The notes: generated by a model not told the origin, from the sequence alone. A stretch of DNA of 55,402 nucleotides from an uncultured Corynebacterium sp. (GCA_943913645.1 CALTYZ010000016.1:1-55402); one strand, 5' to 3'; shown: positions 23,560-32,729, numbered from the stretch's first letter. Numbers and translations are program-made.

Positions 23560-24681
23560 ATGAGCGATCTACGCATTGACAAGGTGGAAACGCGGATTCT
23601 TGATGTTCCGCTCTTTCGGCCCCACGGCTTTGCAACCTACACAGCGACAGCGCAGCCGATCCTGCTGGTCACGGTGTCACTAGAAGGCGGAGTGACCGGC
23701 TTTGGTGAGGGCGTTGTACCTGGCGGGCCGTGGTGGGGTGGGGAATCAGTTGAGACGATGCAGGCGATCGTCGAAAAGTATCTTGCCCCGATCATGATTG
23801 GCCGACAGGTCAACGAGCTTGTCGGCATTCTGCGTGACTTTGAAGGCTCCGTAGCGCAGATGCGCTTTGCTAAGGCGGCGTGCGATGTCGCCATGCATGA
23901 CGCGTGGGCGCGGGCTTTGAATGTGCAGGTGCGTGACTTACTTGGGGGCCGGGCTCGTGACGCAGTCGAGGTGACGTGGGCACTGGGGGTACTTCCCCTC
24001 GAGGAAGCGCTTGCAGAGATCCAAGAGCGCCGCCAGTCGCTTGGAACCCGCTCCTTCAAGCTGAAGATGGGTGCCGGTGACCCTGACCGTGACACTCAGC
24101 GCATCGCAGAGCTTGCCGCTGAACTTGCCGGGGAAGTGGGCTTGCGTATTGACGTCAACGCCCGCTGGGACCGCTTGACCTCACTTCGCTACCTACCTCG
24201 TTTGGCAAACGCCGGTGTGGAGCTGTTTGAACAACCCACACCTGCACATGAACTCGCCACCTTGCGCGAGCTGACCACGCGAATCGGTGTACCTGTCATG
24301 GCCGATGAGTCAGTGTGTTCCCCAGCCGATGCGCTCGCCGTCGTTGAACACAAGGCTGCAGACGTCGTGGCGATTAAAACCACGAAACTTGGCGGCTTGA
24401 TTGAGTCACAAAAAACAGCAGCGATTGCCCAGGCCGCCGGGCTTGCCTGCCACGGCGCGACCTCACTAGAAGGCCCCTTTGGTACTGCGGCGTCACTTCA
24501 CTTCGCGTGTGCGACCCCGGCGATTAACTTCGGCTCGGAGCTGTTTGGCCCGCTGCTGTTGAAAGAGTCCTACACCACCGAGGACTTGGTCTATGAAGAT
24601 GGCGAAGTCCGCCTGCCAACCGGCCCTGGGCTAGGCCTGGAGCCGGACTGGGACAAGGTCAACTTCTTCACGCGGAAATAA
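23560..24681 (+). CDS. catB: Muconate cycloisomerase
   Basis: 373 residues from ATG 23560 with AAGGAG upstream. An ATG at 23533 would add 9 residues without a ribosome-binding site. The protein is an enolase-superfamily, muconate-lactonizing enzyme. The KxK motif is K167/K169 (SFKLKMG). Metal ligands are D198, E224 and D249 (DVNARWD, FEQP, ADES), and the second catalytic lysine is K273 (AIKTTKLGG). It converts cis,cis-muconate to muconolactone. Its 3' end overlaps the convergent pcaD stop by 14 bp. Confidence 0.94.
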   Translation: MSDLRIDKVETRILDVPLFRPHGFATYTATAQPILLVTVSLEGGVTGFGEGVVPGGPWWGGESVETMQAIVEKYLAPIMIGRQVNELVGILRDFEGSVAQMRFAKAACDVAMHDAWARALNVQVRDLLGGRARDAVEVTWALGVLPLEEALAEIQERRQSLGTRSFKLKMGAGDPDRDTQRIAELAAELAGEVGLRIDVNARWDRLTSLRYLPRLANAGVELFEQPTPAHELATLRELTTRIGVPVMADESVCSPADALAVVEHKAADVVAIKTTKLGGLIESQKTAAIAQAAGLACHGATSLEGPFGTAASLHFACATPAINFGSELFGPLLLKESYTTEDLVYEDGEVRLPTGPGLGLEPDWDKVNFFTRK

Positions 24682-25444
24682 ACTCGCGCAGGGCCCGAGT
24701 GACTTCCTCAGGGACCTCGACAGTAGGGACGTGAGCACCGGCGCTCAGTGTGAGCGCCGTTGCTGGCCCGGCTGTTACGGCACCGATTGCGTGGACCACC
24801 TCTGGGGGAGTTGATGCGTCCTCCGGGGCAGCAATGGTGAGCACAGGAACATCGACCTTGCGCAAATCCTCAGTAAAGTCCCACTTCGCCAGGGCGTCAG
24901 AGCAGGAAGCGTAGCCCGTTCCGCGGGTGGTTAAAATCATGCGGCGCAGCGCGTCATGGGTTGCGGGGTGTAACGCGGCAAACTGGTTGCTCAGCCACAG
25001 CCCAACTACCGCATCTGCCATGGGTGCGAGGCCTTCTTTACGGGTCAACACCGCCCGGGGCTCCCATTTTTCGGCGCCACCGAAATATGACGCGGTACAC
25101 AAAAATACGGCCCTTTCCACCCGTGCAGAATTCGCCGCCAAAAATTGCGCTACCGCTCCGCCCAGTGAAAGCCCAACCACAATGAACTGTGCAACGCCCG
25201 CGTCATCCAAGGTGTCTAACACATCCTGTGCCAAATCCGCGATGGTAGTTTCACCTGGTGCAACACTGGGGTCGGGTGAAAGGCCATGGCCGCGGTGATC
25301 AATCGCAATTACCCGGTAGTCCCGCGAAAGAGCATCGAGCTGCGGCAGCCACATGTCTATTGTTGATGCGATTGAGCCGAGGAAGACAATCGGCACCGTG
25401 TTGGTGTGGGAAGAGCCAAATTCCGCATAGTGCAAAACGGTCAT
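24668..25444 (-). CDS. pcaD: 3-oxoadipate enol-lactonase
   Basis: A 258-residue alpha/beta hydrolase. Nucleophile S93 in GLSLGGAVAQ, the oxyanion region IVFLGSIAST near the N-terminus, and His238 in AGAHVPTVEVPE complete a recognisable PcaD. It hydrolyses beta-ketoadipate enol-lactone to beta-ketoadipate, linking CatC to PcaIJ. It is encoded 9 bp downstream of a TetR-type regulator and is probably co-transcribed with it. In C. glutamicum pcaD sits in the pcaR-pcaF cluster, so it has moved here. Its end overlaps catB tail to tail. Confidence 0.88.
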   Translation of the reverse strand: MTVLHYAEFGSSHTNTVPIVFLGSIASTIDMWLPQLDALSRDYRVIAIDHRGHGLSPDPSVAPGETTIADLAQDVLDTLDDAGVAQFIVVGLSLGGAVAQFLAANSARVERAVFLCTASYFGGAEKWEPRAVLTRKEGLAPMADAVVGLWLSNQFAALHPATHDALRRMILTTRGTGYASCSDALAKWDFTEDLRKVDVPVLTIAAPEDASTPPEVVHAIGAVTAGPATALTLSAGAHVPTVEVPEEVTRALREFISA

Positions 25445-25453
25445 GCAAAAAGC

Positions 25454-26020
25454 CTACCCAGCAACAATAGCTGTAGCCATTGCGTGCAGCGTTGTTCTTA
25501 CCTCGGCTTCAGTGACTGGCTGCTTCGCAAACTCGGCGGCGCGCAGGATGGCGGCATTGAGCAGTGAGATATCGCGCGCGGACACACCCGGGCAAAAACG
25601 GGCAACGATAGCCTCGAAACCAGCGTGGGAGCGTTGCACATCGGGGTCCGTGAAGGCTTCGGGGATGTGCTGTGCCGCGGTCATCAGTGGACCGTGTGAC
25701 CCAACCGTGAACAGTGCAAGGGTTGCGTCGACGTAGGCACAGATGCGCTGCACAGGCTCCGGCGGGGCGTGACGCAGTTTCGTCTCGAGTTGTTCGTTCC
25801 ACTCTTCAGTGGCTAAGACTAAAAGCTGTACTAACAGGTCGTGTTGGGAAGATGCGTAGCGGTAGATGCTGGGACGGGCAAGACCGACTTCGGCGGCGAC
25901 GTCTGCAAGCGACGGCATTTTGCCCTGGCCTTCGACGATCAACCGTTCGGCGGCCGCAAGTACTGCGCGATGCTGGACAGCGCGGTGCTCTGTGACCGTC
26001 GATTCCGTGATCTTGGGCAT
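25454..26020 (-). CDS. TetR-family transcriptional regulator
   Basis: 188 residues from ATG 26020. The longer frame extends upstream without coding character. The N-terminal helix-turn-helix reads MPSLADVAAEVGLARPSIYRYASSQ, typical of TetR proteins. The C-terminal ligand domain is short and not assignable to an inducer. TAGACT lies 7 bases upstream of the ATG, a possible -10 of a leaderless mRNA. It precedes pcaD by 9 bp and is divergent from glfT2. It may regulate pcaD and itself. I know of no counterpart with this context in C. glutamicum. Confidence 0.82.
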   Translation of the reverse strand: MPKITESTVTEHRAVQHRAVLAAAERLIVEGQGKMPSLADVAAEVGLARPSIYRYASSQHDLLVQLLVLATEEWNEQLETKLRHAPPEPVQRICAYVDATLALFTVGSHGPLMTAAQHIPEAFTDPDVQRSHAGFEAIVARFCPGVSARDISLLNAAILRAAEFAKQPVTEAEVRTTLHAMATAIVAG

Positions 26021-26152
26021 AGGGCTGAGTCTACGGCGACGGCAAGCACAGTGCGCGGAAAGGCGCGGCGCCAACAGCAGTGAAAACCTCACCCTTCCCA
26101 CCGGATATGTGGCAAACCCCACACCCCGGCGCGATCCGCGTGCAGAATCCGC

Positions 26153-28174
26153 GTGAAGATTGCGACGCAAAACGGTTACGCTGTGTCCGTGGATTCTCAT
26201 ACCGCTAGCGACCTTACGGTTGACGCTTCGAACGCTTCTCTGACGGACCGCGTGCTCGCGCGCATACTCATGCCCAAAAAGGGTGAGCCACGCGATGTGC
26301 GCATGCTCTACCTCATTGAGCAGGAGCAAAACAAGCAGCGTCTGAGCTGGTCAGACCGCACCAGCTTGCATATTCCGGCCGGCAACGAGGTCAGCTTTCA
26401 GACGTACTTCAATGCTTTCCCCGCCAGCTACTGGCGTCGCTGGTCGCAGTTAGACAAGGTCATTCTGGCGGTCGATGCGCACGGCGACGCCACCATTTCC
26501 GTCTACCGCTCGAAGCACGACGGCACCCGCATCTCCGTGATCAATGTTGAGGCGCACGATGAGCACGTCGAAATTCCGCTTGAGCTGCGCAACTTCGAAG
26601 ACGGCGGGTGGCTATGGTTTGACATCACCGCAGAAACCGACACGCTGATCACCAATGCCGCATGGTGCGCCGCAACGCAGCCACAGGAGCAGCTGCTTGA
26701 CGACGGCACCGTGGTCCCACCCCAACCCAACCAGGTTGCCGTGGGCATTCCCACCTTCAACCGTCCGCGCGACGCGGTCAACGCACTGCACGCGTTGGCG
26801 GAAGACCCCTATGTGCTCGCCCGCATCAGCCATGTGCTCATGCCAGATCAGGGCAACCAGCACCCGGCCGATGAGGCGGACTTTGCCGCCGCTGAAGCGA
26901 ACCTGAACGGTAAGCTCACCATCTTCCAACAGGGCAACCTTGGTGGCTCCGGTGGCTACAGCCGCATTATGTACGAGGCGCTCAACGGCACCGATGCGCC
27001 ATTCATTCTCTACATGGACGACGATATTGCGATTGAGCCTGACTCCATTGTGCGCGCGGTGCAGGCAGCGCGCTACGCCAAGCAGCCGATCTTGGTCGGT
27101 GGGCAGATGCTCAACTTGCAAGACCGCAGCCAGCTGCGCACCACCGGTGAGGCGGTAGACCCGGAGATCTTCATGTTCACCGCAGCCAAGCACGCCGTCT
27201 ATGACCACGATTTTGCCAAGTACCCGCTGGGCTACTTGGGTACTCCGGAAGAACAGAGCAACCCGCGAATGATCACTTCGCGCGCACTGCACCGCCGCAT
27301 CGACGTTGATTACAACGGCTGGTGGATGAACCTTTTCCCCCGCGTGGTTGCTGAGCGGATGGGGCTGCCGCTGCCGCTGTTTATCAAATGGGACGACAAC
27401 GAGTACGCGCTGCGCTCAAAAGCGGCCGGTTTCCCCACCGTCACCTGGCCGGGTGTGGCCATTTGGCACATGGCCTGGGCGGACAAGGATGATGCGATTG
27501 ACTGGCAGGCCTACTTCCACCTGCGCAACCGTCTCATCGTCGCATCCCTCTATGGGCCGGAAAAGCCCGATGCGATTTTGAAGAACATGCTCAAATCCAC
27601 GCATAAACACATCATGTGCATGGAGTACTCCACCATGGCCATCCAGGTCGAGGCGATGAAGGACTTCCTGGCTGGCCCTGACCAGCTCTTCGACATCTTG
27701 GAGTCCACACTGCCGCGCATTCAGGGAATTCGTAAGGACTACTCGGATGCGCAGGTGGTGGGATCTGCCGCTGATCTGCCTGCTGCGACCGGTGCGCCGG
27801 GGGTGCCCACCTACGATATTGGGGGCCGCCTGGCCAAGGTGAAGAAGTTGCCGTGGGGCATTAAGGCGCTGCTGCATCAACGTAAGCGGGAAGATCGTGC
27901 GCACTGGCAGGCCCCGCAGCTCAACTTGACTGCAGACGAAGCCCGCTGGTTCACACTGGCACGGGTGGATTCTGCGACGGTGTCTACTGCTGGTGGCACC
28001 GGTGTCGCGTTTCGCAAACGCGACAAGCAGCTGGCGGATGACCTGCTGAAGGAAACCAAAGCGTTGCATGCTGAGATTACGAAGCAGTGGCCGCAGCTGC
28101 GTGAGCAGTATCGGGCGGCCCTGCCAGAGCTGACGAGCCATGAAAACTGGGGGAAGGTCTTCGATGAGCAGTAA
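26153..28174 (+). CDS. glfT2: Galactofuranosyltransferase GlfT2
   Basis: 673 residues from GTG 26153. In-frame GTG codons at 26183 and 26189 are equally possible, as no ribosome-binding site is clear. Bifunctional polymerising beta-1,5/beta-1,6 galactofuranosyltransferase of the arabinogalactan galactan, using UDP-galactofuranose at the inner face of the membrane. The GT-A site shows D289-D290-D291 (MDDDIAIEP), W413-D414-D415 (WDDNE, catalytic Asp) and metal ligand H439 (IWHMAWADKD). An N-terminal beta-barrel-like domain and helical C-terminus fit the family. It overlaps the phosphatase gene by 11 bp, starting the arabinogalactan operon. Confidence 0.95.
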   Translation: MKIATQNGYAVSVDSHTASDLTVDASNASLTDRVLARILMPKKGEPRDVRMLYLIEQEQNKQRLSWSDRTSLHIPAGNEVSFQTYFNAFPASYWRRWSQLDKVILAVDAHGDATISVYRSKHDGTRISVINVEAHDEHVEIPLELRNFEDGGWLWFDITAETDTLITNAAWCAATQPQEQLLDDGTVVPPQPNQVAVGIPTFNRPRDAVNALHALAEDPYVLARISHVLMPDQGNQHPADEADFAAAEANLNGKLTIFQQGNLGGSGGYSRIMYEALNGTDAPFILYMDDDIAIEPDSIVRAVQAARYAKQPILVGGQMLNLQDRSQLRTTGEAVDPEIFMFTAAKHAVYDHDFAKYPLGYLGTPEEQSNPRMITSRALHRRIDVDYNGWWMNLFPRVVAERMGLPLPLFIKWDDNEYALRSKAAGFPTVTWPGVAIWHMAWADKDDAIDWQAYFHLRNRLIVASLYGPEKPDAILKNMLKSTHKHIMCMEYSTMAIQVEAMKDFLAGPDQLFDILESTLPRIQGIRKDYSDAQVVGSAADLPAATGAPGVPTYDIGGRLAKVKKLPWGIKALLHQRKREDRAHWQAPQLNLTADEARWFTLARVDSATVSTAGGTGVAFRKRDKQLADDLLKETKALHAEITKQWPQLREQYRAALPELTSHENWGKVFDEQ

Positions 28175-28676
28175 AGAAACCGACCTCCTGGTGGCGCTGC
28201 AGAAGGCCGCGTACACCCCGGCGGTGGCGAAGGCTGCGCGCGGGTTGAGTCACTTCGGTGAGCACGACATCGGTTGGTTGGCTGTTGCCGGAATCGGTGC
28301 GGCGGTGGATAAACCTCGCAGGAAGAAGTGGCTTGCGTTGGGCGCGGGTACCTTTGTGGCGCATGCGGCGAGCGTGGTGCTCAAACGCGTTGTGCGCCGC
28401 CCCCGCCCGCAGGATGAGCGGCTGACTATCGGCGTGGCCACCCCGTCACAGCTGTCTTTTCCTTCGTCCCATTCCACGAACACGGCTGCGGCGGCAGTGC
28501 ACCTGGCCGACATCACTGGTGCCAAATGGCCGTATGCGCTGGTGCCGGTGATGATGGTGTCACGCAATGTGCTCGGTGTGCATTACCCCACCGATACGCT
28601 GGGCGGGGCGGTACTTGGTGCGGCTGTGGCGAAGTACGCCGTACGTGCGGCGCAGAAAGCGGAAAGGCGGATTTAG
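28164..28676 (+). CDS. PAP2-type phosphatase, probable DPPR 5-phosphatase
   Basis: 170 residues from ATG 28164, overlapping the glfT2 end. It is a membrane phosphatase of the PAP2 superfamily, with K74 in LKRVVRRPRP, PSSHS around H103, and SRN...GVHYPTD with H140. The mycobacterial equivalent between glfT2 and ubiA (Rv3807c) removes the 5-phosphate from decaprenylphosphoryl-phosphoribose on the way to the arabinose donor DPA. The same gene order supports that role here. Two to four short hydrophobic helices are visible. Confidence 0.88.
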   Translation: MSSKETDLLVALQKAAYTPAVAKAARGLSHFGEHDIGWLAVAGIGAAVDKPRRKKWLALGAGTFVAHAASVVLKRVVRRPRPQDERLTIGVATPSQLSFPSSHSTNTAAAAVHLADITGAKWPYALVPVMMVSRNVLGVHYPTDTLGGAVLGAAVAKYAVRAAQKAERRI

Positions 28677-29756
28677 ATGTCTCACCCCCACACCCCGGCC
28701 GAGCGTGACCAGGTGGACGGTACTGATCCTCTTGCCCATCCTGACCGTGTAGGCCAGGTAGAGCCTGCCGTGCGCGAGCCTGATCCGGAGCGCTTCTTGC
28801 GCCCTGAGCCGCACACGGTCGGCGTTGATGTGCCGCGTGCGAAGAACCCGCCGAAGAATCTTTTCGACGCGATGCTGAAAGGGTTGCGCCCGAAGCAGTG
28901 GGTCAAAAATGTTCTCGTGTTGGCTGCGCCGCTGGCCGCTGGTCTCGATGCGTTCACGAGCCGCACCTTGGTCGACATTGCCATTGCGTTTGTGGTGTTT
29001 TGTTTCGGCGCATCGTCGATCTATCTGATCAATGATGCCCGCGACGTTGAATCTGATCGCCAGCACCCCACGAAGCAATACCGGCCGATCGCTTCCGGTA
29101 TGTTGCCGATCAACTTGGCGTACGCGATGGCGGTCATCCTCATTGTCGCTGCCATTGGGCTTTCCTTCTTGGCGACGGATGGCGCTGACCTTGCTACTGT
29201 CATTGCTGTCTACATTGCGTTGCAGTTGGGGTATTGCTTCGGCTGGAAGCATATTCCGGTCATCGATATCGCTTTGGTCTCCTCTGGGTTCATGCTGCGC
29301 ACTATGGCTGGTGGTGTCGCTGCCGGCATTGATTTGTCGCAGTGGTTCTTGCTGGTTGCGGCGTTTGGTTCCCTGTTCATGGCCTCCGGTAAGCGCTACG
29401 CAGAGTTGATTTTGGCGGAGAAAACGGGGGCGAAGATCCGCAAGGCGCTCGAAGGCTATACCCAAACCTATCTGCGGTTTGTGTGGACGCTTGCGGCAAC
29501 CGCGGTGGTCATGTCCTATGCGCTATGGGGCTTCCAGATGTCAAGTCAGGTCGAGGGGGCCGCGTCGATCTGGTACCAGATCTCCATGGTCCCGTTCGTG
29601 ATTGCCATTTTGCGCTATGCCGCTGAGGTCGATGGTGGTCGCGGCGGTGCACCTGATGAGATCGCCTTGGAAGACCGCGTCTTGCAGCTTTTGGCACTGG
29701 CATGGATTTTGTGCATTGTGATTGCGGTCTACGTCGCCCCAGCTTTGGTTGGTTAA
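28677..29756 (+). CDS. ubiA: Decaprenyl-phosphate phosphoribosyltransferase (UbiA family)
   Basis: A 359-residue membrane prenyltransferase-superfamily enzyme that joins phosphoribosyl pyrophosphate to decaprenyl phosphate, the first step of DPA synthesis. The Asp-rich signature is N119-D120-x-x-D123-x-x-x-D127 (NDARDVESD) in the first cytoplasmic loop, and GKRYAELI is in the second. Eight to nine helices follow. Before the first helix there is a hydrophilic Pro/Asp/Glu-rich extension of about 60 residues (PAERDQVDGTDPLAHPDRVG...), longer than in mycobacteria. The ATG follows the phosphatase stop immediately. Confidence 0.92.
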   Translation: MSHPHTPAERDQVDGTDPLAHPDRVGQVEPAVREPDPERFLRPEPHTVGVDVPRAKNPPKNLFDAMLKGLRPKQWVKNVLVLAAPLAAGLDAFTSRTLVDIAIAFVVFCFGASSIYLINDARDVESDRQHPTKQYRPIASGMLPINLAYAMAVILIVAAIGLSFLATDGADLATVIAVYIALQLGYCFGWKHIPVIDIALVSSGFMLRTMAGGVAAGIDLSQWFLLVAAFGSLFMASGKRYAELILAEKTGAKIRKALEGYTQTYLRFVWTLAATAVVMSYALWGFQMSSQVEGAASIWYQISMVPFVIAILRYAAEVDGGRGGAPDEIALEDRVLQLLALAWILCIVIAVYVAPALVG

Positions 29757-29759
29757 CCA

Positions 29760-31574
29760 GTGGCGGGTGAACCAGTGGGCCAAGCGTTGGTGAAGACCCA
29801 ACCGGAACACCAGCGCGCGCGCATCTCCCTGCTGATTGCAGTAGCGGTCGCAGGGGTGTTTGCCCTGTGGGGTGGATGGACTCGCCGGTGGATGTCTGAT
29901 GATGGCCTGATTGTGCTGCGTACCGTGCGCAATTTGCTGGCGGGCAACGGACCAGTCTTCAACATCGGTGAGCGCGTGGAGGCCAATACCTCCACCTTGT
30001 GGCAGTACCTGATCACCGCAGCCGCGTGGTTGACCGGTGGGCGCTTAGAGGATATTGCCACCGTGCTGGCGCTGGCGTTGACCGTGGCGGGCGCGGTGAT
30101 TGCCACCTACGCGGCGGGCAGGTATTGGCAGGTCGGTCTTGGTGCCATCCCGGTGATTCCGTTGGGGGTCATCATCTACTTCGCGCTGCCACCTGCGCGT
30201 GACTTCGCGACCTCCGGCTTGGAGTGGGGCTTGGCGGTATGCTGGCTGGCGATCTGGTGGTGGCTGCTGGTCAGCTGGTCCGAATCGCGCAGCGCAGAAG
30301 AGCGCGCGGTACGTGACATGCCGCCGGTGGGCTATGTCCTGGCGCTATGGTGCGGCCTGTCGTGGCTGGTGCGCCCCGAGTTCGCCTTGTACGGCGGGGT
30401 TTGCGGCATCATGCTCATTGCGACCGCGCCGCGCAAAACCCCAGGTATTTTGCTAGCCGCGCTGCCGTTGCCAGGTGCTTACGAGTTGTTCCGCATGGGC
30501 TACTACGGCCTGATCACCCCGCATACCGCGGTTGCGAAGTCAGCTGCGGATGCCCAGTGGGCGCAGGGGTGGGGCTATCTGTGGAACTTTGTCGGGTACT
30601 ACTGGTTGTACCTACCGCTTGTGGCCGCGGTCGCGCTCGGCGTGTGGTGTGTGCGGGGCGAAGAGGGGCGTCGTTTAGCGGTCGTGTTGCTCACAACTGG
30701 CTGCGCACTCGCCCACATTTTGTACGTGCTGCGCTTGGGTGGCGATTTCATGCACGGGCGCATGTTGTTGTTGCCACTGTTTGCGCTGTTGTTGCCGGTG
30801 ATGGCGGTGCCGCTGCGCCGCGTGAGTGTGGCGGTGGTGGCTGCGGTCGTGCTCTGGGCGGGCGTGGTCATTGTGCGTGCGAATCCAAGCGATGATCAGC
30901 GTTATCAATATGAGCAGGGCGAGCTTGGAATTGTTGACGAGCGTGATTTTTGGACCACTGCGCTTGGGCGCCCTGCCGGCGATCCGCCGCGCTATGCGGA
31001 AGATTTTCTTGCCATGCCGATGATGCGGACCTTCCCGGAAACGCTCGAGGAAGCTCTTGAAACGAACGCTGGGCAAATCGCCATTGCCTTGGATGACGAG
31101 CTCGAAGACGCCTTCAGGTGGTATGCCCGCCCGCGCATGTCAGAAGCAAGCGATCTGCAACACTTGGCGACGACCGCCTACTGGATCAATCTCGGCATGA
31201 CGAGTATGAACGCGCCGCTTGAGGCGCGGGTTTTGGATACGGTCGGCCTTGCTACTCCGTTGGCGGCACGGATGCCGCGTGATCCGGATGGGCGTGTCGG
31301 CCACGACAAGCAATTGCCAGAAGTCTGGCAGGTAGCTGATACTGCGGTGGATGTACATGCGCTGCCGGATTGGATTGACCCGGACGAGGTGGAGCAGGCG
31401 CGTGAGGCGATGCGCACTGGTGAGATTGCGGAGCTATTGGCCACCTCGCGAGAGCCACTGAGCTGGGACAGGTTCTGGAAGAATGTCCAGTATTCGTTGG
31501 GTCCTGGCCGCACGTTGCAGCTGGAGAGCGATCCGGCGAGCTACCCCGCCGCGGGGGGTCTGGCGGCGCGCTAG
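29760..31574 (+). CDS. aftB: Terminal beta-1,2-arabinofuranosyltransferase AftB
   Basis: 604 residues from GTG 29760, three bases after the ubiA stop. A GT-C type membrane glycosyltransferase: about 10 hydrophobic helices in the first 380 residues and an external C-terminal domain of about 220 residues. The first periplasmic loop carries WTRRWMSDDGLI, the acidic pair expected as the catalytic GT-C motif. It adds the terminal arabinofuranose that carries mycolates, using DPA. Gene order glfT2-PAP2-ubiA-aftB is that of C. glutamicum and mycobacteria. Confidence 0.92.
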   Translation: MAGEPVGQALVKTQPEHQRARISLLIAVAVAGVFALWGGWTRRWMSDDGLIVLRTVRNLLAGNGPVFNIGERVEANTSTLWQYLITAAAWLTGGRLEDIATVLALALTVAGAVIATYAAGRYWQVGLGAIPVIPLGVIIYFALPPARDFATSGLEWGLAVCWLAIWWWLLVSWSESRSAEERAVRDMPPVGYVLALWCGLSWLVRPEFALYGGVCGIMLIATAPRKTPGILLAALPLPGAYELFRMGYYGLITPHTAVAKSAADAQWAQGWGYLWNFVGYYWLYLPLVAAVALGVWCVRGEEGRRLAVVLLTTGCALAHILYVLRLGGDFMHGRMLLLPLFALLLPVMAVPLRRVSVAVVAAVVLWAGVVIVRANPSDDQRYQYEQGELGIVDERDFWTTALGRPAGDPPRYAEDFLAMPMMRTFPETLEEALETNAGQIAIALDDELEDAFRWYARPRMSEASDLQHLATTAYWINLGMTSMNAPLEARVLDTVGLATPLAARMPRDPDGRVGHDKQLPEVWQVADTAVDVHALPDWIDPDEVEQAREAMRTGEIAELLATSREPLSWDRFWKNVQYSLGPGRTLQLESDPASYPAAGGLAAR

Positions 31575-31639
31575 CGGCTCGATGAGCTGCGAAGTGTAGT
31601 AAAGATCCGAATCGCTAGATTGACGCGCCAGCTGTTGGT

Positions 31640-31698
31640 AACGTTACTATAACGTTCATCCGATAATTAACTGAGTTAGCTGGGTGTAACTATCGGAT
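31640..31698. promoter_or_regulatory. Repeats upstream of the first mycolyltransferase
   Basis: AACGTT occurs at 31640-31645 and 31651-31656, 11 bp apart, and the first lies in the palindrome GTAACGTTAC (31638-31647). ATCCGATA (31658-31665) and TATCGGAT (31691-31698) form a perfect 8-bp inverted repeat. These mark a control region in the 144-bp gap after aftB. I cannot name the regulator. Confidence 0.4.
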
Positions 31699-31718
31699 CG
31701 GTTGGAAGGGGTTCTCAC

Positions 31719-32729
31719 ATGCATTCGACATCGCGGCGGCGTCACCTCCTCGCATTCATCATGGCGTGTCTTGCCATGGTCGGCTCCGTGGTGGCGGCAC
31801 CTCAGGCCCAGGCGGCCAACCGGGATTGGCTGCGCCCGGATTCAACTGGCATGTGTGAGTGGGATCCGGTGATGTATTGGGTCCAGCGCTGCACCGTGTG
31901 GTCGCCTGCAATGAACCAGCACATTCCAGTCCAGATCCAGCCAGCGCAGCGCGGCGGTAACGCCGGCCTCTACATGCTTGATGGTTTGCGGGCGACGACG
32001 CAGACTAACGCTTGGCTGCATGATGTCAATGCGGCGCGCACGTTTGTGGATCACAACATCACTTTGGTGATGCCGGTGGGTGGGCAATCCTCCTTCTACA
32101 CCGATTGGAACGCCCCAGCGACGTACGACTTCAACCACCCAGTGACCTATAAATGGGACACCTTTTTATCGAAGGAGCTACCACCCTATCTTGAGCGTCA
32201 CTTCGGGGTTTCGCCTGCCAATAACTCCATTTTGGGCTTGTCTATGGGGGGTACGGCAGCGCTGAATCTGGCGGCGCTGCACCCAGAGCAATTCCGCCAG
32301 GTGCTGTCCTACTCCGGCTATTTGACTACGACCATTCCTGGTGGTCAAACCGCGTTGCGGATTGCGCTGTTAGATGGTGGGGTCTACAACCTCAACGCGA
32401 TGTGGGGCTCTACCTTCAACCCGCGCCGGTATGAGAATGACCCGTTTTTGAATATGGGCAATTTGCGCGGTAAGGACGTGTATGTGTCAGCTGGCAGTGC
32501 GATACCGGGTCCCGCGGATGGGAAATATTTGCCTGAACACCGCGCTTCCGCGATCGCTTTGGAAGCTGTGGCGAACTTCACTACTCGCTTATGGTCAGCA
32601 AAAGCATCGCTGACGGGGGTGAATCACACGGCAGAGTTCACCAATACTGGGATTCACAACTGGGAGCAGTTTGGTTCCCAGTTGGAAGCAACGAAGCCGC
32701 GTATTCTCAACGTCATGAACGCTTGGTAA
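31719..32729 (+). CDS. Secreted trehalose mycolyltransferase (antigen 85/Cmt type)
   Basis: 336 residues from ATG 31719, with GAAGGGG upstream. A cleavable signal peptide is visible (RRR, hydrophobic core, then APQAQAAN near residue 33). It is an alpha/beta hydrolase of the antigen 85 family. Nucleophile S175 in GLSMGGTAA, GLRATTQTNAW in the N-terminal part, and H313 in GIHNWEQF. It transfers corynomycolate from trehalose monomycolate to arabinogalactan or a second TMM, outside the cytoplasmic membrane. Position after aftB matches C. glutamicum cmt2. No LGFP repeats. Confidence 0.92.
   Translation: MHSTSRRRHLLAFIMACLAMVGSVVAAPQAQAANRDWLRPDSTGMCEWDPVMYWVQRCTVWSPAMNQHIPVQIQPAQRGGNAGLYMLDGLRATTQTNAWLHDVNAARTFVDHNITLVMPVGGQSSFYTDWNAPATYDFNHPVTYKWDTFLSKELPPYLERHFGVSPANNSILGLSMGGTAALNLAALHPEQFRQVLSYSGYLTTTIPGGQTALRIALLDGGVYNLNAMWGSTFNPRRYENDPFLNMGNLRGKDVYVSAGSAIPGPADGKYLPEHRASAIALEAVANFTTRLWSAKASLTGVNHTAEFTNTGIHNWEQFGSQLEATKPRILNVMNAW

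Noticed and set aside
30347..30895. 182-codon plus-strand frame within aftB
   Set aside because: It is an out-of-frame reading of the GC-rich aftB gene, with Cys/Arg-rich composition and no motif.
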